Shown here: piece by piece, positions 26,820-35,439 of the stretch
Layout of the letters: each line of letters opens with the position of its first letter
How positions within the stretch are numbered: the stretch's first letter is position 1
Assembly: GCF_042678185.1 (NCBI RefSeq)
Contig: NZ_JBHUDQ010000018.1
DNA length: 64,000 bases
Origin: Ramlibacter ginsenosidimutans
GTDB taxonomy: Bacteria; Pseudomonadota; Gammaproteobacteria; Burkholderiales; Burkholderiaceae_C
Direction: 5' to 3' (one strand)
The notes under the pieces: model-generated
Told to the model about the DNA's origin: nothing
Database searches by the model: none
What the model saw: the letters and a program-made list of their open reading frames with translations, nothing else
Position numbers and translations under genes: made by a program

Positions 26820-29711
26820 ATGCTGATGCAATCCGCCCGGCCGCTCGGCGAGCTGGAAGACACCTCCGAGTTCATTCCCCGCCACATCGGCATTTCCGCG
26901 GACGACGAGCGCCACATGCTCTCCGTCATCGGCGAGGCTTCGCGGCGCGCGCTGGTCGAGGGCATCGTGCCCCGCTCCATCGCCCGCACGCACGGCATGC
27001 GCCTGCCGCCCGCAACCACCGAGGCGGCCGCGCTGGCGGAGCTGCGCGCGATCGCGCACCGCAACCAGGTCTTCCGCAGCTTCATCGGCCAGGGCTACTA
27101 CGGCACCTTCACCCCCGGCGTGATCCTGCGCAACGTGCTGGAGAACCCGGCCTGGTACACGGCCTACACGCCTTACCAGGCGGAGATCAGCCAGGGCCGC
27201 ATGGAAGCGCTGGTGAACTTCCAGACCATGGTGTGCGACCTCACGGCCATGCCCATCGCGAACGCGTCGATGCTGGACGAGGCGACCGCGGCGGCGGAGG
27301 CCATGACGCTCGCCAAACGCAGCGTGAAGAGCAAGAGCAACGTGATCGTGGTCGCGGGCGACTGCCATCCGCAGGTGATCGAGGTCGTGCAGACGCGCGC
27401 GGCGCCGCTGGACATCGAGGTGGTGCTCGCCAACTCACACGAGGAATGGGAGCAGAAGCTCGCCGGCGACTACTTCGCCGTGCTCGCGCAATATCCCTCC
27501 ACCAGCGGACGCATAGCCGACCTGCGCGCCGACGTCGAGAAGGCGCATGCGAAGCAGGCGGCCTTCATCGTCGCGGCCGACCTGCTCGCGCTCACCCTGC
27601 TGGTGCCGCCGGGCGAGTTCGGCGCCGACATCGTGGTCGGCACCACCCAGCGCTTCGGCATGCCCATGGGCGCAGGCGGCCCGCACGCGGCCTACCTCGC
27701 CTGCCGCGACGAGTACAAGCGCTCGATGCCGGGCCGCCTGGTCGGCGTGAGCGTGGACGTGCACGGCAACCCGGCCTACCGGCTGGCATTGCAGACGCGA
27801 GAGCAGCACATCCGCCGCGAGAAGGCGACCTCCAACATCTGCACGGCGCAGGTGCTGCCGGCGGTGGTCGCGAGCATGTACGCCGTCTACCACGGGCCGC
27901 AAGGGCTCAAGCGCATCGCGCAGCGCGTCGCCAGCTACACGGCCATCCTCGCCCGGGGCCTCGAGCAGCTCGGATGGAAGCCGCGCGCCAGCGCCTTCTT
28001 CGACACGATTTCGCTGCACACGGGTGAAGCGACCGACGCACTCGTCGCCAAGGGCCACGCCCTGCGTGCCAACCTGCGCAAGCACTGGGGCGAGTACATC
28101 TGCATCTCCCTGGACGAGACCACCACGCGCGCGGACCTCCAGCTGCTGTGGTCCATCTTTGCGCAGCCGGGCCAGGCGCTGCCGGAGATCGCCCCCTTCG
28201 AGAAAGGCATAGCCCCCGCCATCCCGCAGGAGCTGCGCCGCACCAGCGCCTTCCTCGCGCACCCGGTGTTCAACACGCACCACAGCGAGACCGGCATGCT
28301 GCGCTACATCCGCGCGCTCTCGGACAAGGACCTCGCGCTGGACCGCAGCATGATCCCCCTGGGCAGCTGCACGATGAAGCTCAACGCCACCAGCGAGATG
28401 ATCCCCATCACCTGGCCCGAGTTCGCGCACGTGCACCCGTTCGCGCCGCGCGACCAGCTGCAAGGCTATGCGGAGCTCGACGCGCAGCTGCGCGCGTGGC
28501 TGTGCGAGGCGACGGGCTACGCCGGCATCAGCCTGCAGCCGAACGCCGGCTCGCAAGGCGAATACGCGGGGCTGCTGGCCATCCGCGCCTGGCACGCGAG
28601 CCGCGGGCAGGCGCATCGCGACGTCTGCCTGATCCCCTCTTCGGCGCACGGCACCAACCCCGCCAGCGCCCACATGGCCGGCATGCAGGTGGTGGTCACG
28701 GCGTGCGACGAGAACGGGAACGTCGACCTGGCCGACCTGCAAGCCAAGTGCGAGCAGCACAGCGAGAAGCTCGCCTGCGTGATGATCACCTACCCCAGCA
28801 CGCACGGCGTGTTCGAGATGCAGGTGAAGGAGCTGTGCGCGCTGGTGCACAGTCACGGCGGCCGCGTGTACGTGGACGGCGCCAACATGAACGCGCTCGT
28901 GGGCGTCGCGGCGCCGGGCGAGTTCGGCGGCGACGTGAGCCACCTGAACCTGCACAAGACCTTCTGCATCCCGCATGGCGGCGGCGGCCCGGGCGTCGGG
29001 CCGGTCTGCGTGGTGGAGGACCTCGTGCCCTTCCTGCCCGGGCACATGGCCGCCGGACTGCCGCAGCATCCGGTCGGTGCGGTGTCCGCCGCGCCCCTGG
29101 GCAATGCGGCCGTGCTTCCCATCAGCTGGATGTACATCCGCATGATGGGCGCAGAGGGACTCACGCAGGCGACCGAGGTCGCGATCCTCTCCGCCAACTA
29201 CATCAGCGCCCGGCTGCGCGATCACTACCCCACCCTCTACGCCAGCGCCAACGGCCACGTGGCGCACGAATGCATCCTGGACCTGCGGCCGCTGAAGGAA
29301 ACCAGCGGCGTGACCGCGGAAGACGTCGCAAAGCGGCTGATCGACTACGGCTTCCACGCGCCGACGCTGTCCTTCCCGGTGCCCGGCACGCTGATGGTGG
29401 AGCCGACCGAGAGCGAGACGCTGGACGAGATCGACCGCTTCATCGCGGCGATGATCGCGATCCGCGAGGAGATCCGGCGCGTGGAACGCGGCGAATGGCC
29501 GCAGGATGACAACCCGCTGAAGCACGCACCGCACACGGCTTCCGCTCTGATGCACGGCGAGTGGAAGCACGGTTATTCGCGCGAGACCGGCGCGGCGGTG
29601 CTGGACGAACGCCGACACGCCAAGTACTGGCCGCCCGTGGGCCGCGTCGACAACGTGTACGGCGACCGCAACCTGTTCTGCAGCTGCGTGCCGATGTCCG
29701 CTTACGAGTGA
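26820..29711 (+). CDS. gcvP: Glycine dehydrogenase (decarboxylating), P protein
   Basis: 963 residues, a one-chain P protein that decarboxylates glycine with PLP and loads the aminomethyl group onto GcvH. FIPRHIGISADDERHML opens the N-terminal half; the PLP Lys is Lys713 in HLNLHKTFCIPHGGGGPG, in line with the E. coli position; PLGSCTMKLNA is the glycine-binding block. ATG at 26820 is chosen; a second ATG two codons on is equally possible. The operon lacks lpd, as usual. It is separated from gcvH by a family B repeat. Confidence 0.96.
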   Translation: MLMQSARPLGELEDTSEFIPRHIGISADDERHMLSVIGEASRRALVEGIVPRSIARTHGMRLPPATTEAAALAELRAIAHRNQVFRSFIGQGYYGTFTPGVILRNVLENPAWYTAYTPYQAEISQGRMEALVNFQTMVCDLTAMPIANASMLDEATAAAEAMTLAKRSVKSKSNVIVVAGDCHPQVIEVVQTRAAPLDIEVVLANSHEEWEQKLAGDYFAVLAQYPSTSGRIADLRADVEKAHAKQAAFIVAADLLALTLLVPPGEFGADIVVGTTQRFGMPMGAGGPHAAYLACRDEYKRSMPGRLVGVSVDVHGNPAYRLALQTREQHIRREKATSNICTAQVLPAVVASMYAVYHGPQGLKRIAQRVASYTAILARGLEQLGWKPRASAFFDTISLHTGEATDALVAKGHALRANLRKHWGEYICISLDETTTRADLQLLWSIFAQPGQALPEIAPFEKGIAPAIPQELRRTSAFLAHPVFNTHHSETGMLRYIRALSDKDLALDRSMIPLGSCTMKLNATSEMIPITWPEFAHVHPFAPRDQLQGYAELDAQLRAWLCEATGYAGISLQPNAGSQGEYAGLLAIRAWHASRGQAHRDVCLIPSSAHGTNPASAHMAGMQVVVTACDENGNVDLADLQAKCEQHSEKLACVMITYPSTHGVFEMQVKELCALVHSHGGRVYVDGANMNALVGVAAPGEFGGDVSHLNLHKTFCIPHGGGGPGVGPVCVVEDLVPFLPGHMAAGLPQHPVGAVSAAPLGNAAVLPISWMYIRMMGAEGLTQATEVAILSANYISARLRDHYPTLYASANGHVAHECILDLRPLKETSGVTAEDVAKRLIDYGFHAPTLSFPVPGTLMVEPTESETLDEIDRFIAAMIAIREEIRRVERGEWPQDDNPLKHAPHTASALMHGEWKHGYSRETGAAVLDERRHAKYWPPVGRVDNVYGDRNLFCSCVPMSAYE

Positions 29712-29758
29712 GGCGGCGGGCCGGCACGCGGGCCGCATGCCTCAGATTCCCGGCGCCT

Positions 29759-29844
29759 GTAGGCTGGTGGTGAGCGAAGCGAACCCCAGCGTTCCAGCGA
29801 CGCGGAGCAAGCTGGGGTTCGCCTGCGGTTCACCGCCAGCCTAC
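29759..29844. repeat. Dispersed palindromic element, family A, copy 2
   Basis: Starts GTAGGCTGGTGGTGAGCGAA and ends TTCACCGCCAGCCTAC, with the inner pair GCGAACCCCAGC / GCTGGGGTTCGC. Same length (86) and architecture as copy 1, with a different loop. Lies between the convergent ends of gcvP and the TRAP permease gene. Confidence 0.88.
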
Positions 29845-29870
29845 CCGGGCAGCCAGCCGAGGGCACTGCG

Positions 29871-31979
29871 TCACATTCCGAGAAGCCGCGGCAGGAACAG
29901 CGAGATCTCGGGCACGTAGGTGATCAGCCCGAGGAACACCAGCATTGTCAGCAGCCACGGCCAGACGGCGACGGTGAGCTCGGTGATCCCCATCTTCGCG
30001 ATGCCCGAGGCGACGTAGAGGTTCAGGCCCACCGGCGGGTGGCACATGCCGACTTCCATGTTCACCGTCATCAGGATGCCGAAGTGGATCGGGTCGATGC
30101 CCAGCTGGACCGCCACGGGGAACAGGATGGGCGCCATGATCAGGATGATCGACGACGGCTCCATGACGTTGCCGGCCAGCAGCAGCATGACGTTGACGAC
30201 CAGCAGGAAGCCCACCGCGCCGAGGCCGCGGTCCACCATCCAGGCGGCCATCGCCTGCGGGATCTGCTCGCTCGTCATGAGGAACGAGAACAGCACCGCG
30301 TTGGTGATGATGTACAGCAGCATCGCGCTCATGTTCGCGGAGGTGAGCAGCACCCGCGGGACATCGGCGAGCCGCAGGTCCTTGTAGACGAACACGGCGA
30401 TCAGGAACGCGTACACCGCGCTCACGGCCGCCGCTTCGGTCGGCGTGAAGATGCCGGTGTAGATGCCGCCGATCACGATCACGATCAGCAGCAGTCCCCA
30501 CATCGACTCGCGCCCCGCCCGCACGCGCGCGGACCACGACGAGCGTTCCATGCGCGGATAGCCGAAACGCCAGGCGCGGTACCAGGTGGTGATGCCCAGC
30601 ATCGTGGCGAGCACCACGCCGGGCACGATGCCCGCGATGAACAGCTTGCCCACCGAGGTGTTCGTGGACACCGAGAACAGCACCATGGCAATGGACGGCG
30701 GGATCAGGATGCCCAGGGCGCCCGAGGTCGTCACCACGCCGGCCCCGAAGCGCGGCGGATAGCCCTGCGCGACCATGGCGGGCATCAGCACCGAGCCGAT
30801 CGCGACCACGGTGGCCGGGGACGAGCCGGACACTGCTGCGAACAGCGCGCACGCGAGCACGGCCGACAAGCCGAGGCCGCCGTGCCAGTGGCCCACCATC
30901 GACGTGGCGAAGTTGATCATCCGCCGCGCGACGCCGCCGTGCGTGAGGAAGTTGCCCGCCAGGATGAAGAACGGGATCGCCATGATCTCGAAGTTCTCGA
31001 TCCCGGTGAACAGCTTCATCGCCACCGAGTCGAGCGACACGTCCGACAGCATGAACATGAAGCTGAGGACGGTCAGGCCCAGCGCGATCGAGATCGGCAT
31101 GCCGGTGAGCATCAGCGAGATCAGCAGCGCGAACACGATGAAGGAGCGCAAGCCGCCCCCGAGGTGCACGATGCCGTACTTGCCCATGAGCCCGAAGGCG
31201 AGCAGCGCGAACGGCAGCGCGATCAGCGCCCACGACGAGATCCGGCCCTTGCCCGGCGCTCCGCGCGCCGGCGCGTCCGCCTGCACCGGCGGCGGCACGG
31301 CCTCGGCCTGCGCCTGCGACTCGTCCACGCCTTCGACATGCGCGCTGTCGTGCCGGGGCAGTCCGCCGGTGCGCCAGAAGTGCCAGGCCACCTGCAGGAA
31401 GCGGAAGCACATGAGCCCCGAGCCGAGCGGGATCGCGAGGTACACGAACCACATCGGCGCTTCCAGGTCGTTGGAGCGGCTGCCGGAATTCCACACGCCC
31501 GCGACGAAGTGGAGGCCGAAGTTGACGATGGTGGCGGTGAAGAAGGCCCCGGCGAGCAGGCCGAAGAGGATCACCTTCTTCGCCTTCGCCGGCTCCATCC
31601 GCATCACGAGCACGTCGACGCCCACGTGGATGCCGGTGCGCACGCCATAGGCGGCGCCGAACTTCGCCATCCAGATGAACAGGTAGATGCACAGCTCCTG
31701 CGCCCAGGACAGGTCCCGGGCCGAGAGCCAGCCGAAGATGGCGCGGAACGGCGGCGCCGCCGCTGCGGCGCCGTGCGCCTCCAGCCACTTCGCGAAGTCG
31801 ATCGACAGCCCCGTGCCGTAGCGGTGCACGACCGCCACGAACACGATGGCGGTCGCCACCGCGATGAGGCTGGCGATCAGCCACTCCTCGAGGTGGTCCA
31901 GGGCACTGGAGAAGAAGCGGCCCACGCGGCCGCGGACGGCCGCCTCAGGCAGCGATGCCGGCGGATTTGAGGAGATCAT
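29871..31979 (-). CDS. TRAP transporter fused permease (DctQ-DctM)
   Basis: 702 residues. The N-terminal quarter (to about residue 215) is a small DctQ-type subunit with four TM helices, including LSWAQELCIYLFIWMAKFGA with the usual WAQE motif; a Pro/Ala-rich linker (about 220-250) leads to a large DctM permease (LSAVLACALFAAVSGSSPAT and AGIVPGVVLATMLG are DctM-type). Such fusions are one recognised TRAP form; they use the sodium gradient to take up organic acids delivered by the periplasmic DctP. The start overlaps the dctP end by 35 bases. ATG at 31979 has only a weak ribosome site. Confidence 0.9.
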   Translation of the reverse strand: MISSNPPASLPEAAVRGRVGRFFSSALDHLEEWLIASLIAVATAIVFVAVVHRYGTGLSIDFAKWLEAHGAAAAAPPFRAIFGWLSARDLSWAQELCIYLFIWMAKFGAAYGVRTGIHVGVDVLVMRMEPAKAKKVILFGLLAGAFFTATIVNFGLHFVAGVWNSGSRSNDLEAPMWFVYLAIPLGSGLMCFRFLQVAWHFWRTGGLPRHDSAHVEGVDESQAQAEAVPPPVQADAPARGAPGKGRISSWALIALPFALLAFGLMGKYGIVHLGGGLRSFIVFALLISLMLTGMPISIALGLTVLSFMFMLSDVSLDSVAMKLFTGIENFEIMAIPFFILAGNFLTHGGVARRMINFATSMVGHWHGGLGLSAVLACALFAAVSGSSPATVVAIGSVLMPAMVAQGYPPRFGAGVVTTSGALGILIPPSIAMVLFSVSTNTSVGKLFIAGIVPGVVLATMLGITTWYRAWRFGYPRMERSSWSARVRAGRESMWGLLLIVIVIGGIYTGIFTPTEAAAVSAVYAFLIAVFVYKDLRLADVPRVLLTSANMSAMLLYIITNAVLFSFLMTSEQIPQAMAAWMVDRGLGAVGFLLVVNVMLLLAGNVMEPSSIILIMAPILFPVAVQLGIDPIHFGILMTVNMEVGMCHPPVGLNLYVASGIAKMGITELTVAVWPWLLTMLVFLGLITYVPEISLFLPRLLGM

Positions 31980-32949
31980 CCACCACCTTCTTGTTGCCCA
32001 CGCGCGTTTCGGCCTCCTTGTACACGGGCTTCAAGGCCTCGATCCAGGCCTGGCGCTGCTGCGGCGTCAGCACATGCAGCGTGGTCTTGCCGCTCGCCTT
32101 GATCTTCTCCAGCGCATCGACGTTCTCCGACTTGGCGATGGAGTTGGTGTAGTCGGTGGATTCGTCCACGGCCTTGTCCAGCTGGCCGCGGATGTCGGCC
32201 GGGAGGCCGTTCCAGAACTTGCTGTTGGTGATCAGCGCGTACTGCAGGTGCGCGTGCTGCGAGTTGGTGATGTGCTTCTGCACTTCGTAGAACTTCTGCG
32301 TCCAGTAGTTGGAGGGCGTGTTCTCGCAGCCGTCCACCACGCCCGTCTGCAGCGCCTGGTACACCTCCGAGAAGGCCATGATCTGCGGGATGGCGCCGAA
32401 GCGGCGGAAGTACAGGTCGGCGATCTTGGAGCCGGAGATGCGGATCTTCAGGCCCTGGAAGTCGGCGGGCAGCAGCAGCGGCTTGTTGGCCGACACCATG
32501 TGGAAGCCGTTGTCCCAGTAGGCCAGGCCGGTGATGCCCTTGGCCTCCAGGCGCTTGAGCAGGTCCTTGCCGATCGGGCCCTTCGCGACCTTGTTGTAGC
32601 CCTCCTCGCCGTTGAAGATGAAGGGCAGGTCGAGCGCCTCGAATTCCGGCACGCCGATCGGCCGGAACTTCGCGGTGGACGGCGCGAGCATCTGCACCGA
32701 GCCGCTGTTCAGGGCATCGAGCTCCTCCTTGTCCTTGTAGAGCGTGGAGTTGGGATACACCTCCACCTTCACCTTGCCGCCGGTGTACTTCTCGGCGAGC
32801 TCCTTGAACTTCAGCGCCCCCTTGCCCTTGGGCGTGTCGTTGGCCACCACGTGGCTGAACTTGATGACGACGGGTTGCTGTGCGAAGCTGAAGCGGGTGC
32901 CCGCGATGGCGGCGGTGCCCAGGGCGGTCAGGGCGGTGCGACGTTTCAT
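31945..32949 (-). CDS. TRAP transporter substrate-binding protein (DctP)
   Basis: 334 residues. MKRRTALTALGTAAIAGTRFSFA is a signal peptide (RR pair near the start), then VVIKFSHVVANDTPKGKGAL, the usual DctP opening, and GSKIADLYFRRFGAIPQ, which contains the Arg that grips the substrate carboxylate in the family. Substrate is an organic acid of unknown identity. The ATG at 32949 follows an AGGAGATCAC site; nine codons of open frame upstream are not needed. Forms a two-gene operon with the fused permease. Confidence 0.92.
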   Translation of the reverse strand: MKRRTALTALGTAAIAGTRFSFAQQPVVIKFSHVVANDTPKGKGALKFKELAEKYTGGKVKVEVYPNSTLYKDKEELDALNSGSVQMLAPSTAKFRPIGVPEFEALDLPFIFNGEEGYNKVAKGPIGKDLLKRLEAKGITGLAYWDNGFHMVSANKPLLLPADFQGLKIRISGSKIADLYFRRFGAIPQIMAFSEVYQALQTGVVDGCENTPSNYWTQKFYEVQKHITNSQHAHLQYALITNSKFWNGLPADIRGQLDKAVDESTDYTNSIAKSENVDALEKIKASGKTTLHVLTPQQRQAWIEALKPVYKEAETRVGNKKVVDDLLKSAGIAA

Positions 32950-33162
32950 CGTGATCTCCTTGTTGTGGACTGGCAAGACACGGGAACGCCCGGCCGGGCC
33001 GACGCGCGGCGGGTATGCGCATTCTCACGAGTGCGCGCTGCCGCACGGTGCGGGTTAACGCGAGGGCCAGCTTGCGGGCGGCCGATACATGCGCACAAAT
33101 GCGGGTTCCCCCTAGGAGCCCGCGCGGCGCCGGCGCGACTTCCAGCTGCCAGCCGCGCCCCC

Positions 33163-33191
33163 CTTGAAAGCGCGGCCGCCCGGCCCTACCT
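33163..33191 (+). promoter_or_regulatory. Candidate sigma-32 heat-shock promoter
   Basis: CTTGAAA (33163-33169), 14-base spacer, CCCTACCT (33184-33191) against the RpoH consensus CTTGAAA-N13-17-CCCCATNT. It ends 34 bases before the ATG of the first small heat-shock gene, exactly where such a promoter is expected. Confidence 0.6.
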
Positions 33192-33225
33192 CGGGATCGC
33201 CGATAGGCCTCACAGGAGAAAGCAC

Positions 33226-33669
33226 ATGAGTCCCATGTTCCGATCCTCCGCGGACCTGTTCGCGGAGCTCAACCGCATGCAGTCCCTGCTGGACCAGGTG
33301 TTCCCCACCGCGACCTCCAGCATCCGGGCGGCCGCAGGTGCCGGCTTCCCGGTCCTCAACGTCGGCGCGACGCCCACCGCCATCGAGGTGCAGGCCCTCG
33401 CCCCCGGCCTGGACAGCGACAAGCTGGAGATCACCGTCGACCGCGGCCTGCTGGTCATCGCCGGCGAGCGCAAGTCGCAGCTGCCGCCGGCCGGTGAACG
33501 CACCAGCGTCTATGCCAACGAGCGCTTCAGCGGGCCGTTCCGCCGCGTCGTCAGCCTGCCCGAGGACGCCGACGCCGGCCGCGTGAATGCGAGCTATCGC
33601 GACGGAGTGCTGCGCATCAGCGTGGCCCGGCGCGAGTCGTCGCTGCCCCGCCGCATCGAAGTGAACTGA
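33226..33669 (+). CDS. Small heat-shock protein (Hsp20 family)
   Basis: 147 residues. The alpha-crystallin domain runs from about residue 40 (FPVLNVGATPTAIEVQALAP) to about 140; the GVLRISVARRE stretch is the conserved A-x-x-x-G-V-L-type strand. Oligomeric ATP-independent holdase that binds unfolding proteins. AGGAG precedes the ATG at 33226; the open frame extends more than a kilobase upstream but overlaps dctP and is spurious. A second Hsp20 gene follows after 13 bases, and a sigma-32-like promoter lies upstream. Confidence 0.92.
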   Translation: MSPMFRSSADLFAELNRMQSLLDQVFPTATSSIRAAAGAGFPVLNVGATPTAIEVQALAPGLDSDKLEITVDRGLLVIAGERKSQLPPAGERTSVYANERFSGPFRRVVSLPEDADAGRVNASYRDGVLRISVARRESSLPRRIEVN

Positions 33670-33682
33670 AGGAGACCGTGCC

Positions 33683-34099
33683 ATGGACCAGAACGCGATG
33701 CAGACCACTTCGACGTCCGCCACCGCCCGGCCCGACAGCGGGGCGCAAGGGCAACAACAGCAGCAGCAACGCTATGTCGTGCCGCCCGTGGACGTGTTCG
33801 AGACCGAGGCCGCGATCACCCTGCTGGCCGACCTGCCCGGCGTGCGCCGGGACCAGTTGCAAGTCCGCGTCGATGGGGACAACCTGGTGCTGGAAGCGGT
33901 GGCGGACACCGCCGGCCCGGAGCAGATGGAGCTGGTGTACGGCGAGCTGCAGTGCCCGGCCTTCCGGCGCCAGTTCACGCTGAGCCGCGAGCTGGACGCC
34001 GCGCGCATCGAGGCCCAGCTGCGCGACGGCGTGCTGCGCCTGACGATCCCGAAAGCCGAGGAGGCCCGGCCGCGCCGCATCCAGGTGCAGGCGGGTTGA
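33683..34099 (+). CDS. Small heat-shock protein (Hsp20 family), second copy
   Basis: 138 residues with a Gln-rich N-terminus (GQQQQQQRYVVPPVDVFETE) and an alpha-crystallin domain from about residue 33 (AAITLLADLPGVRRDQLQV) ending with DGVLRLTIPKAEEARPRR. It is quite different from the preceding paralogue, so the pair probably forms mixed oligomers, as with E. coli IbpA/IbpB; that comparison is inference. GGAG precedes the ATG. Presumably transcribed with the first copy. Confidence 0.92.
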   Translation: MDQNAMQTTSTSATARPDSGAQGQQQQQQRYVVPPVDVFETEAAITLLADLPGVRRDQLQVRVDGDNLVLEAVADTAGPEQMELVYGELQCPAFRRQFTLSRELDAARIEAQLRDGVLRLTIPKAEEARPRRIQVQAG

Positions 34100-34172
34100 G
34101 CGCTCCTCGCAGCCCGCATGCGTTGTGGGCACAATGGCCGCAGCGGCAGCCGCGGCCGCGCGAGGAGGCTCG

Positions 34173-34565
34173 TTGTCGTTCAAGGCATTCGTCGTCGAAG
34201 ACCAGCCCGGGATCCGTGCGGGCCTGATCGACGCGCTCTCCGAGATCAGCGGCGTCACGACCGTGGGCTGGGCGGCCAACGAGCGCGACGCGCTCGCCTG
34301 GCTGCGCGAGCCGGCGAACGCCTGGGACATCGCGATTGTGGATCTCGTGCTGGAGCCGGGCGGCGGCAGCGGCTATGGCGTGCTGAAGGCGCTGGACCAG
34401 CGCGGACCCACCCGCAAGGTGGTCGTGCTCACCGCCACGGCGGAGCCGGCCGTGCGCCGCCAGTGCGAGAGCCTGGGCGCCGACGGCGTGTTCGACAAGG
34501 CGATGGAGACCGACGCGATGCTGGACTACTGCAGCAAGCTCGCGCGAGCCGCCGGCGGCCACTGA
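34173..34565 (+). CDS. Stand-alone receiver-domain response regulator
   Basis: 130 residues made of one CheY-like receiver: acidic pair VVEDQ at residues 7-11, phospho-acceptor Asp57 in AIVDLVLEP, Thr in VVLTATAE and Lys in FDKAME. There is no output domain, so it must signal by protein contact. I favour the TTG at 34173 with GAGGAGG just upstream; the ATG at 34125 would add an Ala-rich stretch of 16 codons. No histidine kinase is adjacent, and it sits right after the small heat-shock genes. Confidence 0.8.
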   Translation: MSFKAFVVEDQPGIRAGLIDALSEISGVTTVGWAANERDALAWLREPANAWDIAIVDLVLEPGGGSGYGVLKALDQRGPTRKVVVLTATAEPAVRRQCESLGADGVFDKAMETDAMLDYCSKLARAAGGH

Positions 34566-34578
34566 GCGCCGCGCGCGC

Positions 34579-35238
34579 TCAGGCGGTGGCCTGCTCCGCC
34601 AGCTGGCGCAAGGCCTGCTCGAACATCTCCGGCGGCTGGCCGCCCTGGATCAGGTGGCGGTTGTTGATGATCACCGAGGGCACGGCGTGGATGCCCAGGC
34701 CCTGGAAGTGCTCCTCCTGGGCGCGCACCTCGTCGGCGTAGCGGCCGCTGGCCAGCACGTCTGCGGCCTCCTGGCGGTCCAGGCCCACCGATGCGGCCAC
34801 CTCGGCCAGCACCGCCGGGTCGGCCACGTTGCGCGCCTCGCCGTGATACGCCTTCAGCAGCGCCATCTTCAGGTCGCGCTGCTGCTGCGCACCCTGCTCG
34901 CCGGCCCAGTACAGCAGCCGGTGCGCATCGAAGGTGTTCCACACGCGTCCGCGGCCTTCCTTGCGGAACTGGAAGCCGACGGCAGCGCCGCGCTGCGCGA
35001 TGTTCTCGCGGTTCTTGGCCTGCTGCTCGGGCGTCGCGCCGTACTTCTGCGCGATGTGCTCGGTCACGTCCTGGCCTTCGGGGCCCATCTGCGGATTGAG
35101 CTCGAACGGCTGGAAGTGCAGGTCGACGGCCACCTCGCCGTCCAGCTTGCGCAACGCCTGCTCGAGCGAGGCCAGTCCGACGGCGCACCAGGGGCACGCG
35201 ACGTCGGAAACGAAGTCGATGTGGAGGGGCTGGGTCAT
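34579..35238 (-). CDS. DsbA-family oxidoreductase, FrnE-like
   Basis: 219 residues. Thioredoxin fold with CPWC at residues 15-18 (SDVACPWCAVGLASL), an inserted helical domain, and cis-Pro region AVPSVIINNRHLIQGGQPPE. Lack of a signal peptide and the FrnE-like layout point to a cytoplasmic disulfide isomerase/reductase related to 2-hydroxychromene-2-carboxylate isomerase; FrnE of Deinococcus is linked to oxidative stress tolerance. It converges on the receiver gene and lies in a stress-gene neighbourhood. Confidence 0.87.
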   Translation of the reverse strand: MTQPLHIDFVSDVACPWCAVGLASLEQALRKLDGEVAVDLHFQPFELNPQMGPEGQDVTEHIAQKYGATPEQQAKNRENIAQRGAAVGFQFRKEGRGRVWNTFDAHRLLYWAGEQGAQQQRDLKMALLKAYHGEARNVADPAVLAEVAASVGLDRQEAADVLASGRYADEVRAQEEHFQGLGIHAVPSVIINNRHLIQGGQPPEMFEQALRQLAEQATA

Positions 35239-35287
35239 GGTGCCATTGTGCTCATTCTTTGAAGCCGCCGTGGAACACTGGCGATTG

Positions 35288-35396
35288 AACGCAGAGGACG
35301 CAGAGGTTTCGCAGAGAACGCAGAGAACGCAGAGAAGACATCCTTGAATTGGAGGTCCTTCTGCGTCCTCTGCGTAGCCTTTGCGTCCTCTGCGTA
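35288..35396. repeat. GCAGAGG hairpin element, family B, copy 3
   Basis: ACGCAGAGGACGCAGAGG opens the left arm; the right arm reads GCGTCCTCTGCGTAGCC and ends CCTCTGCGT. It lies between the start of the FrnE-like gene and the end of the YghA-like gene. Confidence 0.88.
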
Positions 35397-35439
35397 CCTC
35401 TGGCTGGTTCTGCCGCGGGGCCGCTAACGCCCTCGGACG

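Noticed and set aside
31846..33225. Open frame of more than 400 codons running into the first Hsp20 gene
   Set aside because: It is antisense to dctP and the TRAP permease start; the Hsp20 domain begins only after the ATG at 33226, which has its own ribosome site.
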